This document shows positions 60,783 through 64,000 of a stretch of 64,000 bases of DNA, piece after piece (positions within the stretch are counted from its first letter, which is position 1; each line of letters starts with the position of its first letter). The DNA comes from CAWCTB01 sp963798275. GTDB lineage: Bacteria; Acidobacteriota; Terriglobia; Terriglobales; Acidobacteriaceae. The notes below the pieces were generated by a model. The model had not been told where the DNA came from. It saw nothing but the letters and a program-made list of their open reading frames with translations, and searched no databases. Where the stretch lies: assembly GCA_963798275.1 (NCBI GenBank), contig CAWCTB010000023.1:105500-169499 (forward strand), written 5' to 3'. Both the position numbers and the translations under genes were made by a program.

Positions 60783-63453
60783 ATGAAACGAATTTTGCTT
60801 GTCTGTGGCATGGCCCTGCTTGCCTGCTGCACAGCCTTCGCGCAGCGGCTTCCCGGCGGCGCGACTCCCAGCCACTACACTCTCTCCTTCAACATCAATT
60901 TCTCGACCAACAGCTTTCGAAGGCGACGAGACCATCGACGCTCACGCTGACCAAGCCCAGCAACACCATCACGCTGAACGCGGTCGAGATCGACTTCCAC
61001 GACGTCACCGTCACTGCCGCCGGACAGACCCAGACCGCCAAGGTTTCCACCGACGAGAAGAACGAGATGGCGACCTTCACCGTCGACAAGGAGATTCCCG
61101 CCGGAGCCGGCCACCGTTCACATCAAGTACACCGGCCATCTCAACGACAAGCTGCGCGGGCTCTATCTGAGCACCTACAAGGGCCGCAAGTACGCCGTCA
61201 CGCAGATGGAAGCCACCGACGCGCGCGTCGCCTTTCCCAGCTTCGACGAGCCGGCCTACAAGGCGACCTTCGACATCACCGCCATCGTCGACAAGGGCGA
61301 CACCGCGATCTCCAACAACGAGGTTGTCTCCGATACAGCCCGGCCCCGGCGACAAGCACACCATCAAGTTCGCGACCACGCCGAAGATGTCGAGCTACCT
61401 GGTGGCGCTCACGGTCGGCGACTGGAAGTGCGAGCACGACGAGGTGGACGGCATCAAGCTCGGCGTCTGCACCGTTCCCGGCAAGGAGAATCTCACCCGC
61501 TTCCCGCTCGACGCCACCAAGGCCATCCTGCACTACTACAACAACTACTACGGCATCAAGTATCCGCTGAAGAAGCTCGACCAGATCGCTGTACCCGACT
61601 TCCAGGCCGGCGCCATGGAGAACTGGGGCGCCATCATCTATCGCGAGACCGCGCTGCTGGTCGACGAGAAGACCGGCTCGTTCGGACGCCAAGCACGGCG
61701 TTGCCGACATCATCGCACACGAAGTCGCGCACCAGTGGTTCGGCGATCTCGTCACCATGCAGTGGTGGGACGACATCTGGCTGAACGAAGGCTTCGCCAC
61801 CTGGATGACGCCTCATCCCGTCGGCGCATGGAAGCCTGATTGGCTGGTCAGCCAGGACGTGGTCGAGAATTCCAGGATGCGCTGGCCAACGACGGCGTGC
61901 AGAACACCCGCCCCATTCACCAGGAAGCCACGACCCGCGACGAGATCGAAACTCTGTTCGACGGCATCGCTTACGGCAAGACCGCGGCCGTGCTGCACAT
62001 GCTCGAGTCCTATCTCGGGCCCGAGACCTTCCGCGCGGGCGTGAACCTTTACTTGAAGGAACACGCCTACGGCAATGCCACAGCCTCCGACTTCTGGAAC
62101 GCCATGGCGCGCGCTTCGAAGAAGCCGATCGACCAGATCATGCCCACCTTCGTCATGCAGGCCGGGCGAGCCCTACGTGCAGGTCGACGCCAAGTGCGAG
62201 GGCGGCAACACGACTCTGGACTCTGTCGCAGAAGCGCTACTTCAACACTCCGGAAGCCTTCAACGCTCCCAACGACCAGCTCTGGCAGATTCCTGTCTGC
62301 GTCAAAGGCGTCGGCGATCCGCCGGCGGTCAGAACCAGTGCTTCCTGATGACCAAGCGCGAGCAGCAGTTCACCATGAAGGGCTGCTCGAAGTTCGTCTT
62401 CCCCAACGCCGGAGCGCCTGGGCTACTACCGCTTCGAGCTACGACGCCAACGCCCTGCAGCAGTTGGGCAACGCGGCGGAACAGGGACTCACTCCCGACG
62501 AACGCATTGCCCTGATCGGCGACGACTGGGCGCTGATGCGCGCCGGCAAGCACCAGGCTGGCGACTACCTCGCCTCGGCGCGCAGTTCAAGAACACTCCC
62601 GGCTACGTGCTGCTGGAGAATTTCACCGGCCACCTGGACTTCGTCATCGAGGACCTGGTGCACCGATGCCGACCGGCCCCGAGTTGCAGTCCTGGCTGCG
62701 GCAGACGTTCTCGCCCATGATGCAGCAGCTGGGTTACGCCGCCCGGCCCAGCGACAGCCCCTATCGAACGGCAGAAACGCTCCGTCCTGTTCAACATGCT
62801 GGGCAACGTCGGCAACGATCCCCAGGTCATCCAGCAGGCCGAGGTCATGGTGCAGCAGTACATGAAAGATCCCCAGTCGGTCGACGGAACCCTCTCCTGC
62901 CGCGGTGGTGTCGGTCGCAGCACGCCACGGCAGCCCTGAACTCTACGACCAGTTCAAAGCGCAGATGAAAGACGCGAAGTCGCCCGAACAGTACTACCGG
63001 TACTTCTACGCCTTGGGCGAGTTTCCCCAGCCCGAGCTGATCGAGCAAACCCTGGATTCAACTCTGACCTCGGAAGTGCGCGGCCAGGACCTCTTCCTGC
63101 TGCCACGCATGATGCAAAATCCCGCGGCTGAGGACATGACCTGGGATTTCATGCGGCAGAACTACGATGCCATCGAGAAGAAGACCGGCGGCGGACTGGG
63201 TGGATTCGGCGTCTTCCTCTACGCCACCGAGGGCTTCTGCAATTCGCAAAAAGCGCAGCAGGTGCAGCAGTTCTTCCAGGAACATCCCATCCCGGGAACC
63301 GAGCGCAACCAGAAGGAAGCGCTGGAGTCGATCAACAGCTGCGTCGCCCTCCGCGACCAGCAGCAGACCAACCTGGCCGCATGGCTAAAGCAGAACGTTC
63401 CGCTGAACGCCTCCACCGGCGCTAGTACGACGAACGGCACTTCGGTGCGCTGA
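60783..63453 (+). CDS. Secreted M1-family aminopeptidase (heavily frameshifted)
   Basis: An approximately 880-residue zinc aminopeptidase (aminopeptidase N/ERAP type), exported by the signal peptide MKRILLVCGMALLACCTAFA. Conserved blocks across several frames: QMEATDARVAFPSFDEPAYK, the substrate motif DFQAGAMENWGAIIYRET, the zinc site IIAHEVAHQWFGDLV with WLNEGFATWM (HExxH-x18-E), and the C-terminal helical ERAP1-like domain ending at 63453. At least a dozen indels are needed (near 60915, 60943, 61110, 61341, 61690, 61870, 62166, 62233, 62325, 62420 and several to 62905). From 62905 the frame is clean. AGGA precedes the ATG by about 8 bases. Density is the highest in the window; true decay cannot be fully excluded. 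Confidence 0.85.
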
Positions 63454-63477
63454 GTGCATCGCGACCGTAATACGTAA

Positions 63478-63497
63478 GGGCGTCTCTCCGGACGCCC
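63478..63497. terminator. Hairpin between convergent genes
   Basis: A perfect 7-bp stem GGGCGTC/GACGCCC with a 6-base loop, 24 bases after the M1 peptidase stop and 21 bases before the convergent small gene ends. T tracts are weak on both sides. Confidence 0.6.
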
Positions 63498-63518
63498 CTT
63501 GTCGTCGAATCAGACTTC

Positions 63519-63767
63519 TCAGCAGCCCCACTCTGCTTCGCCGGGCTTTGCGAAATACCGGCTCCGGTCCCGCCGGGCAACGTCCGAAGTCTCTAATTCC
63601 AGCAGGGCCAGTCGCGCTGCCGCGACCAGGCGGTCGCGTTCCACCTCTGGCAACTCCTGCCAGGACGCAGGACCAGAGGCCGAGCCGGCGGCGTTCATCT
63701 GCAATGCCTCTTCATAATGCACAAACAACTTCGCAAACTGCTGAACGAATACTTCCTGGGTCGACAT
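63519..63767 (-). CDS. Small conserved hypothetical protein (82 aa)
   Basis: An 82-residue soluble helical protein, MSTQEVFVQQFAKLFVHYEE onward, with WQELPEVERDRLVAAARLAL near the middle. No signal or membrane segment and no recognised domain. The ATG at 63767 is chosen because GAGGTG lies about 9 bases upstream; a GTG four codons earlier overlaps that site. Convergent with the M1 peptidase. Function unknown. Confidence 0.65.
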   Translation of the reverse strand: MSTQEVFVQQFAKLFVHYEEALQMNAAGSASGPASWQELPEVERDRLVAAARLALLELETSDVARRDRSRYFAKPGEAEWGC

Positions 63768-64000
63768 CGAAATCTTCACCTCGGTGCGAACCTCGCACTC
63801 GACGTATTGGATATCCGTTCTCGTAAGCGGCGAATAAAGGGTTCATAAAAAATCTATAAGTCAGCGCCACCAAGGGGCGGACGCGGAAGCTGTCTCGATC
63901 AGGACCACGGTCGGAAGAAGAAACAGAACGAGCCCAAAAAATCAAATAGAAACTGAAATGCTCTCCAGCACTCTTCTAATCATTCACGAGGCCTCAAATC

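Overview
The window is about 60% G+C and looks like the chromosome of an Acidobacteriota (Terriglobia/Koribacter-like) bacterium. The pointers are an Oar-type TonB receptor with an N-terminal carboxypeptidase-like domain, long sortilin/BNR-repeat secreted proteins, a DUF5666-like protein, a BlaI/M56 pair and many intergenic palindromes. This assignment is inference from gene content; there is no rRNA gene in the window.

Sequence quality matters. At least 40 single-base frameshifts split otherwise well-conserved genes (metG, tatD, smpB, pepA, trmO, aguA/aguB, chbP, hutI and others). Most read as one extra base. Because they hit housekeeping genes, often several per gene, I treat them as consensus indel errors. 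I report each broken gene as one feature and give the approximate break points. The M1 peptidase (60.8-63.4 kb), the secretin (46.3-48.6 kb) and the phosphorylase (21-23.4 kb) are worst affected.

Layout. 0-4.5 kb: M20 dipeptidase, soluble transhydrogenase (sthA), SGNH hydrolase, small conserved protein. 4.5-11 kb: two divergent sortilin-like BNR proteins. 11.1-12.6 kb: BlaI-type repressor and M56 membrane protease. 12.6-16.9 kb: ABC ATPase, FtsX-type permease and AttH/CrtC-like secreted protein, resembling attEFGH. 17.3-28.6 kb: a probable chitin module: AmpG-like importer, sugar nucleotidyltransferase/phosphohexomutase fusion and diacetylchitobiose phosphorylase on the + strand, facing a GH18 chitinase, TonB receptor and DUF5666-like protein on the - strand. 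28.8-31.7 kb: NDH-2, tRNA-Lys, YbjQ and small membrane proteins. 31.7-35.7 kb: polyamine genes aguB-aguA divergent from a deoxyhypusine-synthase-like gene, then a CoA-binding protein. 35.9-45.2 kb: housekeeping block with CYTH, polyprenyl synthase, yajQ, tatD, metG and larC on the - strand, argS and trmO on the + strand. 45.2-48.6 kb: type II/IV secretion secretin with two pseudopilins. 49-49.5 kb: smpB.

49.6-54.3 kb is an accessory island: a pentapeptide-repeat TIR protein, a RusA-like protein and a GHKL ATPase joined to a PD-(D/E)XK-like nuclease, interleaved with palindromic repeats. It is the best candidate for an undescribed (defence-type) system here. 54.7-63.8 kb: pepA, hutU, an unknown gene placed between hutU and hutI, hutI, an M1 aminopeptidase and a small conserved protein. 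The first 187 bases and the last about 220 bases hold nothing I can support.
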